In this document: positions 1 to 8,966 of the stretch, piece after piece
How the letters are laid out: every line of letters starts with the position of its first letter
Numbering within the stretch: the first letter of the stretch is position 1
NCBI RefSeq assembly: GCF_000428485.1
Contig: NZ_AUAA01000028.1
Span: 1 to 45,962, forward strand
Source: Epilithonimonas tenax DSM 16811
Lineage (GTDB): Bacteria; Bacteroidota; Bacteroidia; Flavobacteriales; Weeksellaceae
Length of the DNA: 45,962 nt
Direction of reading: 5' to 3'
Position numbers and translations under genes: made by a program
The notes under the pieces: model-generated
What the model was told of the DNA's origin: nothing
The model's input: the letters and a program-made list of their open reading frames with translations, nothing else
Databases searched by the model: none

Positions 1-124
1 CTAAATACATAATGGCATCCCAAATGGTTCTTAAATCATATTTTCGTTTTCTGTTATTGAAGTTTAAAGTCTTTTTTATAAATTGCCATTGATTGTCAGA
101 AATGTTTGTAGAGTAATTTTTCAC
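1..124 (-). CDS. IS5/IS4-type transposase, N-terminal fragment (runs off window)
   Basis: The minus strand reads from a GTG at 124 and stays open to base 1 (41 codons). The peptide contains SDNQWQFIKK, then NNRKRKYDLRTIWDAIMYL. A helix with Ser-Asp-x-x-Trp followed by an Arg-rich stretch and an Ile-Leu/Met-Tyr-Leu helix is typical of the N-terminal domain of IS5-family (DUF4096-like) transposases. An in-frame TAA lies three codons upstream of the GTG, which supports this start. The catalytic DDE domain would lie to the left, outside the window. A 10-bp inverted pair (TTGATTGTCA at 89-98 and TGACAATCAA at 181-190) lies around the start; I cannot say whether it is a terminal repeat. Confidence 0.65.
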   Translation of the reverse strand, partial: MKNYSTNISDNQWQFIKKTLNFNNRKRKYDLRTIWDAIMYL

Positions 125-352
125 CGTAGCTTAATTGATTAGTTACCAACAAGTTACGAAAAATAATCTACATAAACAACTGACAATCAATTTTTTAAAT
201 TATTTTTTTACAGATCCACTCCTTACAAATTTTTCTAATTTAATTTTTAAACAGGCTCTAAAATAGATTTAATTTTTTCATGAAATTGTAAATGTTGATA
301 ATTGGTACTGTAGAGGGTTGTGAAAACCATACAGACGATGGATGAAAATGAA
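125..352. other. Intergenic region next to the IS element
   Basis: This AT-rich stretch holds the upstream edge of the left IS element and the 3' flank of the unknown exported protein on the minus strand. I see no convincing gene, terminator or promoter in it. Confidence 0.4.
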
Positions 353-979
353 TTATGAAAGCAAGGCAGGAGGAGGCCTAACAGAGAATTTGCTAAGCGT
401 TGTTTGCTGTTTGAAATTGATGTTTTTATAAAAATAATCAATATGATTCCAGAATTTGACAGATGTTCTTTTCTGATAAAAACAGGATTCAGTCAAAAAT
501 CTGGATGGTGAATAATCGTTGTTGGGCGGTATAAAAGAAATGTGTTGGTTAGAAGAATCAGAAAAGAAGGCCGTTGTCCCATCTTTGCTGTTGATTCTTA
601 TCTCAATCTCTTTCTTAGGAAGGCTAGATTGGTGTTTTTTTTCGATGTCTTCCCTTGTAGATAAGCTTTTGTTTCTTTTTTTCTTCTGGTAAGAAGCTGG
701 TGTTTTGGTTTTTTTTTCTACTTTTTTTGCACTTATTTTTAAACTGCTGTTTGCAGAAATCTCTATGTTTGAGTGTGATTGTAGATTTTTATTATTGCGG
801 ATTTGCTTATTAAAAGCCTCATCTTTTGAATAGATCACTGCTTCGCCCAAAACAGTTATAACAGGTTCCGAGTCCGTTTTTTGTTGCGGATAAGACTGTT
901 GAGCGCTAAGTAGAATGGTATTTAAAAACAGCACAATCGCGAAAACAAGCCTCACTTTATATCGTAAAACATTTCCCAT
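353..979 (-). CDS. Unknown exported, Lys/Ser-rich protein
   Basis: I do not recognise this protein of 208 residues. The chosen start is the ATG at 979, giving MGNVLRYKVRLVFAIVLFLN and then TILLSAQQ, a textbook Sec signal peptide likely cleaved after Ala. The frame is open further upstream to 1036, but a TATTTTTG promoter-like box lies at 1030-1023, inside that extension, so the longer form is unlikely. After the signal comes a basic, low-complexity region (KKVEKKTKTPASYQKKKRNKS, about residues 85-105) and no membrane span. The C-terminus contains the run SVRPPPALLS. It sits beside an IS element and diverges from dnaG, so it may be a leftover of a locus extending to the left. It is probably periplasmic or secreted; function unknown. 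Confidence 0.55.
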   Translation of the reverse strand: MGNVLRYKVRLVFAIVLFLNTILLSAQQSYPQQKTDSEPVITVLGEAVIYSKDEAFNKQIRNNKNLQSHSNIEISANSSLKISAKKVEKKTKTPASYQKKKRNKSLSTREDIEKKHQSSLPKKEIEIRINSKDGTTAFFSDSSNQHISFIPPNNDYSPSRFLTESCFYQKRTSVKFWNHIDYFYKNINFKQQTTLSKFSVRPPPALLS

Positions 980-1022
980 TCTCATTTGTATACTGAAAGA
1001 CCATGTGTCTTCTATCATTTTG

Positions 1023-1030
1023 CAAAAATA
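1023..1030 (-). promoter_or_regulatory. Possible -7 box (TATTTTTG) for the exported protein
   Basis: TATTTTTG on the minus strand matches the Bacteroidota TAnnTTTG -7 element, about 40 nt before the chosen ATG at 979. No well-spaced TTTG -33 element is visible, so this is a weak call. Confidence 0.35.
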
Positions 1031-1225
1031 ATACAAATAATTGTTTATTTTACGATAATAGATAATATTAATATATGGCTGTTATAGAATTTATCAATGT
1101 GTTACTTTTAGTTGATATTTGGTTCATATTTCCTTACATATTGATGACTTTGTTTCGCAATCCAAAATAATGTTTTTTAGAGTAGTGCTTCCCCTCATTT
1201 TAATTTAAAATTCTAAATTTACACC

Positions 1226-3151
1226 GTGATTACAAAAGAGACCATAGATCAGATTTTTTCAACTATCAGAGTGGAAGAGATCATCGGAGAATATGTACAG
1301 CTGAAAAGAGCAGGCTCCAACTTCAAGGGTTTGAGTCCTTTTCACGAAGAAAAATCACCCAGTTTTGTGGTGTCACCAAGCAAGCAGATTTGGAAAGATT
1401 TCTCCACCGGAAAAGGAGGTACAGCCATTTCTTTCCTGATGGAAATCGAGAATTTTACCTATCCAGAAGCCCTTCGCCACGCCGCAAAAAAATACGGCAT
1501 CGAAATTCAGGAGGATATCAAGGAATATTCCGAAGAGCAGAAACAGGCACAAACAGAGCGGGATATCCTGTATAAGATCCACGAGATTGCCAACGGATTT
1601 TTTCAGGAACAGCTTTGGGAGTCGGAAGAAGGCAGAATGATCGCCTATTCTTACTTCAAAGAAAGAGAATTGCGGGATGATATCATCAAAAAATTCCAAC
1701 TGGGATATTCTCCTGAAAAGAAAAACGCCTTCACAGAATTTGCCCTTGATAAAGCCTATTCCAAAGAGATATTGGAAAAATCGGGACTTTCCATATTTCC
1801 AGAAAATTCACCTTCCGGGATCGATAGATTCCGTGATCGTGTGGTTTTCCCGATTCATAGTTTTTCTGGTCGCGTTCTGGGTTTTGGCGCCAGGATTCTG
1901 AAAAGTAATGTCAAAACTGCGAAATATCTCAACTCTCCGGAAACCGAAATTTATCATAAATCTAATGTTCTTTATGGCTTAAATCAAGGCAAGCAAGCCA
2001 TCTCAAGAAAGAACCTCTGCCTATTGGTAGAAGGTTATATGGATGTGGTGTCCCTCCATCAGTCAGGTATCGAAAACGTCGTGGCCAGTTCCGGAACCTC
2101 GCTTACAACTGAACAAATTAAACTCATCAAGAGACTGACGGAAAATGTAACCATTCTCTTTGATGGTGACAATGCCGGAATCAAAGCCAGTTTCCGAAGT
2201 ATTGATATGTTGCTCTCTGAAGGGATGAATATCCGTGTTCTGCTTTTCCCCGACGGCGATGATCCGGATTCTTTTGCCAGAAAACATCCGCAGGAGTATG
2301 TGGAGAATTTCATTGATAAAGAAGCCAAAGATTTTATAGATTTCAAAGCGGAGATTCTTCTGCGAGACGCAGGAACCGATCCTATTAAAAAAGCGGAAGC
2401 CATCCGTGATATCGTAAAATCCGTAGCATTTGTTCAAAATGGACTAAAACGGGAGGTTTACCTGAAAGAAGTTTCAAATAAATTTGGTCTCAGCGAACAG
2501 AGTTTGTTCAATGAACTTCAGATCCACAAAAGCTCTGCAGAACAAGAGAGGAGGTCTTCATCGTTTCCCGAGAAGCAGGTGCCACAGAAATTAGAAGTTG
2601 TTCAGGAAGCGCTTGTTTCAATCAATCCACTTTTGATGCTGGAGGAAAAACTGGTCGACTTGATGCTCAAATTTGGTGACTTGATTATCAACAGGAAAGA
2701 CCACGAGGGAAATGACTATCAGATCACAGTGATAGAAGAAATCATCAACCATCTCAACGAGGATGATTATGAAATCCAGCTCCATATCAATCAAAAAATA
2801 ATTTCTGAGATCAAACAAGGGATTGAGCAGAAGGAACTACGCTCGGGTAAGTTTTTCTTCAATTTTATGGATGAGGAAGTTTCCGGTAAACTGGCCAATG
2901 CGCTTATCGATAATTACCAGACCAGCAATTGGAATCAGTATAATATCTATTTCAGTTCAGAAGAGGAAGTCATCCCGAAAATGGTCTCCGATGTCGTTCT
3001 GCGCCACAAAAGAGAATATGTTGTAAAACTCATAAATGACCTCAAAAATTCTCTTACCGGCGAAGAAGACGGAACACCTATCTACCAACAAATTATTATT
3101 CTGTCCCAATTAAAAAACAAATTAGACAGCGAGTTATTTCGTATTTTGTGA
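1226..3151 (+). CDS. dnaG: DNA primase DnaG
   Basis: DnaG makes the RNA primers for replication at the DnaB helicase. The 641-residue length is normal. The start is GTG at 1226, and the N-terminus (MITKETIDQIFSTIRVEEII) matches family starts. The N-terminal domain corresponds to the CHC2 zinc ribbon, but three of the four usual metal ligands are absent: the positions read S37 (for Cys), H40 (kept), D58 and T61 (for Cys-x2-Cys), in GLSPFH and KDFSTGKGG. The TOPRIM core is intact: VEGYMDVV with E269, then FDGDNAG with D313 and D315, and the DPDSFARKH motif near 346. The C-terminal third is the variable DnaB-interacting region. clpP follows on the same strand, 74 nt downstream of the stop. I believe loss of the zinc ligands is common in Flavobacteriia, so this need not be a defect. 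Confidence 0.97.
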   Translation: MITKETIDQIFSTIRVEEIIGEYVQLKRAGSNFKGLSPFHEEKSPSFVVSPSKQIWKDFSTGKGGTAISFLMEIENFTYPEALRHAAKKYGIEIQEDIKEYSEEQKQAQTERDILYKIHEIANGFFQEQLWESEEGRMIAYSYFKERELRDDIIKKFQLGYSPEKKNAFTEFALDKAYSKEILEKSGLSIFPENSPSGIDRFRDRVVFPIHSFSGRVLGFGARILKSNVKTAKYLNSPETEIYHKSNVLYGLNQGKQAISRKNLCLLVEGYMDVVSLHQSGIENVVASSGTSLTTEQIKLIKRLTENVTILFDGDNAGIKASFRSIDMLLSEGMNIRVLLFPDGDDPDSFARKHPQEYVENFIDKEAKDFIDFKAEILLRDAGTDPIKKAEAIRDIVKSVAFVQNGLKREVYLKEVSNKFGLSEQSLFNELQIHKSSAEQERRSSSFPEKQVPQKLEVVQEALVSINPLLMLEEKLVDLMLKFGDLIINRKDHEGNDYQITVIEEIINHLNEDDYEIQLHINQKIISEIKQGIEQKELRSGKFFFNFMDEEVSGKLANALIDNYQTSNWNQYNIYFSSEEEVIPKMVSDVVLRHKREYVVKLINDLKNSLTGEEDGTPIYQQIIILSQLKNKLDSELFRIL

Positions 3152-3225
3152 CAGAAAGTCCTACCTTAGCAAAGGAATAGAAATTGCAAACGCAATATAG
3201 ATTTATAAAAACAACCACATACAAT

Positions 3226-3903
3226 ATGGACATTAAAAAAGAATTCAGAGATTTCTCAGTAAAACATTTGGGAAACAACGGTCTGGTTACAGATCAATAT
3301 ATGGGCATGTTTAACCCGACCAACCTGACGCCTTATATTATGGAGGAGCGCAGAATGAACGTTGCACAGATGGACGTTTTCTCCCGATTGATGATGGACA
3401 GGATCATTTTCCTAGGAACAGGCATCGACGACCAAGTGGCGAATATTGTGACAGCTCAGTTACTTTTCTTGGAAAGTTCAGACTCCGCAAAAGATATTCA
3501 GATCTACATCAATTCCCCTGGTGGAAGCGTTTACGCAGGATTGGGAATCTACGACACGATGCAGATCATCAAGCCAAACGTAGCGACAATCTGTACGGGA
3601 ATCGCAGCATCAATGGGCGCAGTTCTCTTGGTAGCGGGTGAAAAAGGAAAACGTTCCGCATTGAAGCACTCAAGAGTAATGATCCACCAGCCAAGCGGCG
3701 GCGCACAAGGTGTAGCTTCCGATATGGAGATCAACTTGAGAGAGATGTTGAAGTTGAAAAAAGAACTTTATGACATCATTTCCGACCATTCCGGACAGAC
3801 TTACGAATGGGTAGAAAAAGCCTCTGACAGAGATTACTGGATGACCTCTACCGAAGCCAAAGAATACGGAATGGTAGACGAAGTTTTGGAAAGAAAAGCC
3901 TAA
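3226..3903 (+). CDS. clpP: ATP-dependent Clp protease proteolytic subunit ClpP
   Basis: Serine protease subunit that forms a double-heptamer barrel and degrades proteins unfolded by ClpX/ClpA. The start is ATG at 3226 (225 residues, MDIKKEFRDF). An in-frame TTG-type extension to 3184 carries no family-like sequence. The catalytic triad is visible: S129 in GIAASMGA, H154 in VMIHQPSGG and probably D203 in DRDYW. The oxyanion motif NSPGGSV is at 96-102. A terminator follows at 3925. clpX is not in the window. Confidence 0.97.
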   Translation: MDIKKEFRDFSVKHLGNNGLVTDQYMGMFNPTNLTPYIMEERRMNVAQMDVFSRLMMDRIIFLGTGIDDQVANIVTAQLLFLESSDSAKDIQIYINSPGGSVYAGLGIYDTMQIIKPNVATICTGIAASMGAVLLVAGEKGKRSALKHSRVMIHQPSGGAQGVASDMEINLREMLKLKKELYDIISDHSGQTYEWVEKASDRDYWMTSTEAKEYGMVDEVLERKA

Positions 3904-3924
3904 TGAGCAATAATTTAATACAAC

Positions 3925-3957
3925 AAAACCTGATTCATACGAGTCAGGTTTTTTTAT
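3925..3957 (+). terminator. Rho-independent terminator after clpP
   Basis: ACCTGATTC and GAGTCAGGT form a stem with one G-U pair and loop ATAC, flanked by AAAA and a run of seven T. It lies 22 nt after the clpP stop codon. Confidence 0.85.
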
Positions 3958-3968
3958 ACATATTATTT

Positions 3969-4078
3969 GGGCGCCTTTTTCCGCCCTCCGTTCCCGCTAT
4001 TTTCTTTTTCGTTGCCTTCGGCTACGCTCAGACAACGAAAAAGAAAATGAGCTCCACTCAGGTCGGGGCGCGCTGCGC
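3969..4078 (+). repeat. Interspersed palindromic repeat, copy 1
   Basis: Shared 5' block (GGGCGCC, then CCGCCCTCCGTTCCCGCTAT) and shared 3' block (GAGCTCCACTCAGGTCGGG). The central arms TTTTCTTTTTCGTTG and CAACGAAAAAGAAAA are perfectly complementary around a loop with CCTTCGGCTACGCTCAGA. The outer arm is GCGCC with GGCGC, where the other copies have GCAGC with GCTGC. It follows the clpP terminator directly, and with its flanks it fills the 335-bp gap before the next gene. Confidence 0.85.
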
Positions 4079-4188
4079 AAAGTTGAAGATTTGTCATTGC
4101 TAAAGACCTTTCTACATCATAGATGCAGCTATATACACAAAACTTTTTACCTTGTACTTAGTACATTGTACATTTTACAAAAAATAAT

Positions 4189-4219
4189 TTTGCCGAAAAT
4201 TCCTTTTTCACTACTTTTG
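4189..4219 (+). promoter_or_regulatory. Bacteroidota-type promoter of the small lipoprotein
   Basis: TTTG at 4189-4192, exactly 19 nt of spacer, then TACTTTTG at 4212-4219, a full match to TTTG-N19-TAnnTTTG. Transcription should begin near 4226, 13 nt before the ATG at 4239. Confidence 0.7.
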
Positions 4220-4238
4220 ACCCATTAAATTTAATGAC

Positions 4239-4496
4239 ATGAAAAAATCAGTGATATTGTTGGCTTCCGCTATTTTAGTTGTTTCTTGTGACATTCCTGC
4301 CGGAGGGAATAAAGGCCGTCTTGTAAAAACAGATGAGGTCGTAAGATACGATGACCCCAATGCACCACACGGAACGTACAAACCTACAGCTGACACAACT
4401 GTTGCAATCCGTACAGTAGCAGCTGATACCGCAAAAGCTGTTGTTGCTCCAGAAGCTAAACCAGCAACTGCAGTAGCACCAAAAGCTGAGCACTAA
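4239..4496 (+). CDS. Small lipoprotein of unknown function
   Basis: 85 residues. MKKSVILLASAILVVSC is a lipoprotein signal peptide with lipobox VVSC (Cys17). The mature part is short, without predicted folds, and ends in an Ala/Pro/Lys-rich tail (AVVAPEAKPATAVAPKAEH), which suggests a flexible envelope tether. It has its own promoter and a strong terminator, so it is a monocistronic gene. I recognise no family. Confidence 0.75.
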   Translation: MKKSVILLASAILVVSCDIPAGGNKGRLVKTDEVVRYDDPNAPHGTYKPTADTTVAIRTVAADTAKAVVAPEAKPATAVAPKAEH

Positions 4497-4521
4497 TCAG
4501 ATTTTATAAAAATATTATCAT

Positions 4522-4556
4522 AAAAAATGTCTTGCGTTTGCAAGACATTTTTTATT
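4522..4556 (+). terminator. Strong rho-independent terminator
   Basis: AAAAAATGTCTTG and CAAGACATTTTTT pair perfectly over 13 bp around a 6-nt loop, 25 nt after the lipoprotein stop codon. Confidence 0.9.
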
Positions 4557-4637
4557 TTTACAAACCTACAGGATCAAAGTTTCAAAATCTTGGATCATGG
4601 ATTATAATCATTTACCAACCATCATTTATCATCAATA

Positions 4638-6020
4638 ATGAGCACAACACAAACATACATCAACGAAAACAAACAACGTTTCCTAGACGAACTTTTCGAC
4701 ATCCTTAGAATCGCTTCCATCAGCGCAGATCCAGCCTATAAATCAGAAGTGCTGAAATGTGCAGACGAAGTGGCAAGACATCTGACCGTTGCCGGAGCAG
4801 ACAACGTAGAAACCCTTGAAACCAAAGGCTATCCAATCGTTTTTGGAGAGAAAATCATTGATGCCAATTTGCCAACCGTTTTGGTTTATGGGCATTATGA
4901 TGTTCAGCCGGCTGATCCTTTGGAACTTTGGACAAGTGATCCATTCGAGCCGGTGGTCAAAACCACTGAGCTTCATCCGGAAGGCGCGATCTTCGCAAGA
5001 GGTTCCGCAGATGACAAAGGGCAATTCTTTATGCACGTGAAAGCCTTTGAAGCGATGATGAAAACAGATTCTTTGCCTTGTAATGTCAAGTTTCTGATAG
5101 AAGGTGAGGAAGAGGTCGGTTCTGCAAGTCTGGCAGATTTCCTGGCAGATAACAAAGAAAAATTGAGCTGCGATGTCATTTTAATTTCCGACACGCATAT
5201 TTATTCAAACGAACAGCCAACGGTGACCACAGGTTTGCGAGGCTTAAGTTATGTGGAAGTGGAAGTAGAAGGTCCAAACCGTGATCTACATTCCGGACTA
5301 TATGGAGGCGCTGTTCCAAATCCTATCAATGTCTTGTCAAAATTAATCGGCGATTTGATTGATGAAAAAGGACACATCACCATTGATGGTTTTTATGACA
5401 ATGTGTTGATCGTTTCCGAGGAAGACAGAGCGGAAATGAACAAACTGAAAGACGACCAGCAAGCTTACAAAAAATCAATCGGACTTAATGATATCCAGGG
5501 AGAAGAAGCTTATACAACTCTGGAAAGAGCTTCCATAAGACCTACTTTGGACGTCAACGGAATCTGGGGTGGTTACACTGGCGAAGGTGCAAAAACAGTG
5601 ATCGCTTCCAAAGCTTTTGCTAAAATATCCATGAGGCTGGTTCCAAATCAAACACCGGAAGAGATCACAGAAAAATTCACAAAATACTTCGAAAAGATCG
5701 CACCAAAAAGTGTGAAAGTAAAAGTGACGCCGCACCACGGCGGAATGCCTTACGTCTTGGAAAGCAATACCAAAGAGTTCCAGGCAGCCAAAAAAGCGAT
5801 GGAAAAAGCTTTCGGGAAAGAGGTGTTGCCTTACAGAAGTGGCGGAAGTATTCCGATCACTTCTTTATTCGAGAAAGTGTTGGGCGCAAAATCTGTCTTG
5901 ATGGGATTTGGTTTGGATTCAGACGCGATCCATTCACCAAACGAGCATTACGGACTTTACAACTATTATAAAGGAATAGAAAGTATTCCTTATTTCTTCG
6001 AATTTTATGCAAAAGGATAA
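4638..6020 (+). CDS. M20-family metallopeptidase (dipeptidase)
   Basis: 460 residues of the M20/ArgE/DapE/CNDP-like family, cytosolic zinc-dependent dipeptidases. Visible metal ligands: H86 and D88 in GHYDVQP, D125 in ARGSADDKGQ, E157-E158 in EGEEEVGS, D in ISDTH, and a late His in DAIHSPNEH. The length and the dimerisation (lid) domain between are complete, and there is no signal peptide. The start follows a CATCATTTATCA box 6 nt upstream and no clear Shine-Dalgarno. The exact substrate cannot be read from sequence. Confidence 0.9.
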   Translation: MSTTQTYINENKQRFLDELFDILRIASISADPAYKSEVLKCADEVARHLTVAGADNVETLETKGYPIVFGEKIIDANLPTVLVYGHYDVQPADPLELWTSDPFEPVVKTTELHPEGAIFARGSADDKGQFFMHVKAFEAMMKTDSLPCNVKFLIEGEEEVGSASLADFLADNKEKLSCDVILISDTHIYSNEQPTVTTGLRGLSYVEVEVEGPNRDLHSGLYGGAVPNPINVLSKLIGDLIDEKGHITIDGFYDNVLIVSEEDRAEMNKLKDDQQAYKKSIGLNDIQGEEAYTTLERASIRPTLDVNGIWGGYTGEGAKTVIASKAFAKISMRLVPNQTPEEITEKFTKYFEKIAPKSVKVKVTPHHGGMPYVLESNTKEFQAAKKAMEKAFGKEVLPYRSGGSIPITSLFEKVLGAKSVLMGFGLDSDAIHSPNEHYGLYNYYKGIESIPYFFEFYAKG

Positions 6021-6026
6021 AAAATT

Positions 6027-6052
6027 AAAGACAGTTTGTGCTGTCTTTTTTG
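6027..6052 (+). terminator. Terminator after the M20 peptidase
   Basis: AAAGACAG and CTGTCTTT flank a short TTTGTG loop, followed by a T run. Confidence 0.75.
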
Positions 6053-6072
6053 TTTAATATTAAAAATAAAAA

Positions 6073-6774
6073 ATGTCAAAAGTAATATACATCACAGGCG
6101 GAACCAAAGGGATCGGTTTCGGAATCGCAGAAGTGTTATTGAAAAATGGTCATAAAGTGGCCATCAGCGGCAGAAAACAGGAAGATGTGGACAAAGCTGT
6201 TTCTGATCTTAAAATCATTTCCGAAAGTATTTTCGGAGTCAGTTCAGATGTCAGAAATTTTGAAGATGAAGAAAATGCGGTGTCAAAAATTGTCGAAAGA
6301 TTCGGAGGTTTGGATGTGGTAATCGCTAATGCAGGTTTAGGTATTTTCAAACCGGTTGATGAATTGAGTATCGAAGATTGGAACGCCATGCAGGAAACCA
6401 ATCTGACAGGTTGCTTCTACTCACTGAAAGCCTCGGTTGAAGAACTGAAAAAATCCGAAGGTTATTACATCACCATCGCCAGTCTTGCCGGCACCAACTT
6501 CTTTGAACATGGCGCGGGATACAACGCTTCCAAGTTTGGCGTAGTCGGCTTCACTCAAGCGGCAATGATCGACCTGAGGAAATTTAACATCAAGGTTTCT
6601 ACGATTATGCCAGGTTCTGTGGCCACGCATTTCAATGGAAATATCCCTTCAGAAAAAGATGAATGGAAAATCCAGCCGGAAGATTTGGGAAATCTGATTC
6701 TCGATCTTTTGAAAATGAATCCGCGGATGTTGCCAAGTAAAATAGAGGTAAGACCAAGTCAGGTTAAGAAATAA
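6073..6774 (+). CDS. Short-chain dehydrogenase/reductase
   Basis: 233-residue NAD(P)-dependent oxidoreductase with a Rossmann fold. The cofactor loop TGGTKGIG is at residues 8-15, NAG follows in VVIANAGLG, and the catalytic set is S137 (ASLAG), Y150 and K154 (GYNASKFG). The PG motif after the active site (IMPGSV) is present. The length is typical of classical SDRs. Substrate unknown. It lies 52 nt after the peptidase, separated by a terminator. Confidence 0.9.
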   Translation: MSKVIYITGGTKGIGFGIAEVLLKNGHKVAISGRKQEDVDKAVSDLKIISESIFGVSSDVRNFEDEENAVSKIVERFGGLDVVIANAGLGIFKPVDELSIEDWNAMQETNLTGCFYSLKASVEELKKSEGYYITIASLAGTNFFEHGAGYNASKFGVVGFTQAAMIDLRKFNIKVSTIMPGSVATHFNGNIPSEKDEWKIQPEDLGNLILDLLKMNPRMLPSKIEVRPSQVKK

Positions 6775-7080
6775 TTCGTAAGGAATGGAAATTTGTCTCG
6801 TTTGAGTTATCAAAAATGCAGATCGTTTTTGAGCAAAATAGTCAATGTTCATCGACTTTGTTATTTGTACATATTCTAAATACCCGATTGGTAAAGACTT
6901 AGCGAATCCTATTTAATAAATAACAATAAATTATGCATGCATAGCATTTTTTATATAAATTAGCGAAGTTCATATAATAAAATATATCACAACAAAATGA
7001 AATCGCCGCAATTCAAAAACGAATATTTGTTTATAATTGAGCGATAACATTTGGCAAATAAAAAACAATAAAAATTACAT
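6775..7080. other. 306-bp intergenic region upstream of etfB
   Basis: Very AT-rich. I see no gene. A TTTG at 7026 and a TAACATTTG at 7045 are roughly promoter-like, but the spacing is off. The palindrome ATGCATGCAT occurs near 6933. It presumably holds the etf promoter. Confidence 0.35.
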
Positions 7081-7827
7081 ATGAAAATATTAGTTTGTAT
7101 CAGTAGTGTACCAGACACCACAAGTAAGATTAACTTTACCGCAGACAAGTCTGCATTCGACAAAAACGGAATCCAATGGGTGATCAATCCTTTGGACGAA
7201 TTTGCTTTGACCAAAGCTATAAAATTACAAGAATCCCAAGGCGCAACTGTTACTGTTGTGAATGTGGGCGATGCAGGGACGGAAGCCGTGATCAGAAAAG
7301 CTTTAGCCATCGGCGCCAATGATGCAATCAGAGTCAATACAGACGCGAAAGACAGCTTTTCTGTAGCAAAAGAAATTGCGAAAGTAGCGCAGGACGGCGG
7401 TTACGAATTGATCCTGATGGGAAAAGAATCCATCGATTATAATGGTGGCGCAGTTCCTGGAATGGTGGCGCAATTGCTTAACTTCCCTTTTGTGAATGCA
7501 AGTGTTGGTCTTGAAATTAATGGTTCAGAAGCCACTGCTGTAAGAGAGATCGAAGGTGGTAAAGAAACCATTTCTGTGAAATTACCGGCTGTTGTTGCAG
7601 GACAAAAAGGTCTGGTAGATGAGAAAGATCTCATCATCCCGAATATGAGAGGTATTATGTCTGCAAGAACAAAAGCATTAGTGGTTGTAGAACCTTCTAA
7701 TGCTGAAGTGAAAGTAGAAGCTGTTTCTTTTGACAGTGTCTCTGCTAGAGCCGCTGTAAAATTGGTTTCTGCAGATAATCTGGACGAGTTGGTAAGATTA
7801 CTTCACGAGGAAGCAAAAGTGATATAA
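7081..7827 (+). CDS. etfB: Electron transfer flavoprotein subunit beta
   Basis: Beta subunit of the FAD/AMP heterodimer that carries electrons from acyl-CoA and other dehydrogenases to ETF-quinone oxidoreductase. 248 residues, normal length. Family hallmarks are the N-terminal KILVCISSVPDT, INPLDEFALTKAI, the ADP-loop region LILMGKESIDYNGGAVPG, and LPAVVAGQKGL with PNMRGIMSARTK (the beta-subunit signature). etfA follows 96 nt downstream on the same strand. Confidence 0.95.
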   Translation: MKILVCISSVPDTTSKINFTADKSAFDKNGIQWVINPLDEFALTKAIKLQESQGATVTVVNVGDAGTEAVIRKALAIGANDAIRVNTDAKDSFSVAKEIAKVAQDGGYELILMGKESIDYNGGAVPGMVAQLLNFPFVNASVGLEINGSEATAVREIEGGKETISVKLPAVVAGQKGLVDEKDLIIPNMRGIMSARTKALVVVEPSNAEVKVEAVSFDSVSARAAVKLVSADNLDELVRLLHEEAKVI

Positions 7828-7923
7828 AATAAAGACATTGAGATAATAGACGAATAGATCATAGGTTTATCAGCGTCTATCATCTATCCGTCTATAATCT
7901 TTAATCTAAAAAAAACAAACAAA

Positions 7924-8874
7924 ATGGCAGTATTCGTATACGCAGAAAATATAAACGGAATTTATAAAAAAGCAGCATTTGAAGCCGTTTCTTATGCAAA
8001 AGCTATCGCAGCAAAAACAGGCGATTCAGTGACTGCAGTTTCCATCAATCCTTCAGACTCATCCGATCTACTTTACAAATATGGCGCAGATAAGGTCATC
8101 AATGTAAAAGATGCAGGTCTTAAAAACTTCAGTTCAAAAGCTTACGCACAAGCGGTGAACGAGGTTTTCGACGGTAACGTGATCGTTTTTCCGCACACAA
8201 CAGATGCTTCTTCTGTGGCGCCAATGTTGGCAATTCAAAAGAATTATTCTTTGATTACCAACGTGATAGAAGCTCCGGAAAGCACTTCCCCTTTTCAGGT
8301 GAAAAGAAGAGCTTTCTCTGGAAAAGGCTTTATGCACGCCAAAGCTGATGCAGCAGGTGTGATTGTCACCGTTTCTCAGAATGCTTATGGTGTGAAAGAA
8401 AATCCAGCTTCTGGTTCAGAAGAAGTGAAGGAATTGAGCATTGCCAACGAAGATACAAAGGTGATCAACCACGAGCAGTCTTCCGGGAAATTGGATCTTA
8501 AGGAAGCAGAAGTGGTCGTATCCGCTGGTAGAGGTCTGAAAGGTCCGGAAAACTGGGGAATGATCGAAGAGTTAGCCAACGTTCTAGGCGCAGCAACAGC
8601 TTGTTCCAAACCAGTTTCCGATATCGGATGGAGAGGCCACAATGAGCATGTAGGGCAGACTGGGAAAGCTATATCTCCGAATCTTTACATCGCAGTTGGT
8701 ATTTCCGGCGCCATCCAGCATCTGGCAGGTGTCAACAGTTCCAAAACGATTGTGGTGATCAATAACGATCCGGAGGCACCATTCTTCAAATCTGCAGATT
8801 ATGGCGTTGTGGGCGACGCTTTCCAGATTATTCCTGCACTGACAGAGAAGATCAAAGCTTTGAAAGGCGCTTAA
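7924..8874 (+). CDS. etfA: Electron transfer flavoprotein subunit alpha
   Basis: Alpha subunit carrying the FAD. 316 residues. The C-terminal FAD domain is clear: [46 protein letters not shown] and [22 protein letters not shown]. The N-terminal domain is shorter and more variable, as usual. The gap after etfB contains degenerate TCTATC-type short repeats. A terminator follows the stop codon. Confidence 0.95.
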   Translation: MAVFVYAENINGIYKKAAFEAVSYAKAIAAKTGDSVTAVSINPSDSSDLLYKYGADKVINVKDAGLKNFSSKAYAQAVNEVFDGNVIVFPHTTDASSVAPMLAIQKNYSLITNVIEAPESTSPFQVKRRAFSGKGFMHAKADAAGVIVTVSQNAYGVKENPASGSEEVKELSIANEDTKVINHEQSSGKLDLKEAEVVVSAGRGLKGPENWGMIEELANVLGAATACSKPVSDIGWRGHNEHVGQTGKAISPNLYIAVGISGAIQHLAGVNSSKTIVVINNDPEAPFFKSADYGVVGDAFQIIPALTEKIKALKGA

Positions 8875-8893
8875 CAATCCTCACAATACAATC

Positions 8894-8925
8894 AAAAACC
8901 TGAGTCATTGGCTCAGGTTTTTTTT
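8894..8925 (+). terminator. Terminator of the etfBA operon
   Basis: AAAAACCTGAG and CTCAGGTTTTT form an 11-bp stem with a 7-nt loop and extra T, 20 nt after the etfA stop. Confidence 0.9.
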
Positions 8926-8966
8926 AGGCATTTTAATTTTTTACAAAATCCATATGATAATGATTT

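Noticed and set aside
247-441. A short ORF antisense to the 3' end of the exported protein region
   Set aside because: It overlaps the exported protein gene in another frame on the same strand and shows no family features.
3903-4103. A 66-residue ORF after clpP
   Set aside because: It runs through the clpP terminator and the palindromic repeat, so it is not a gene.
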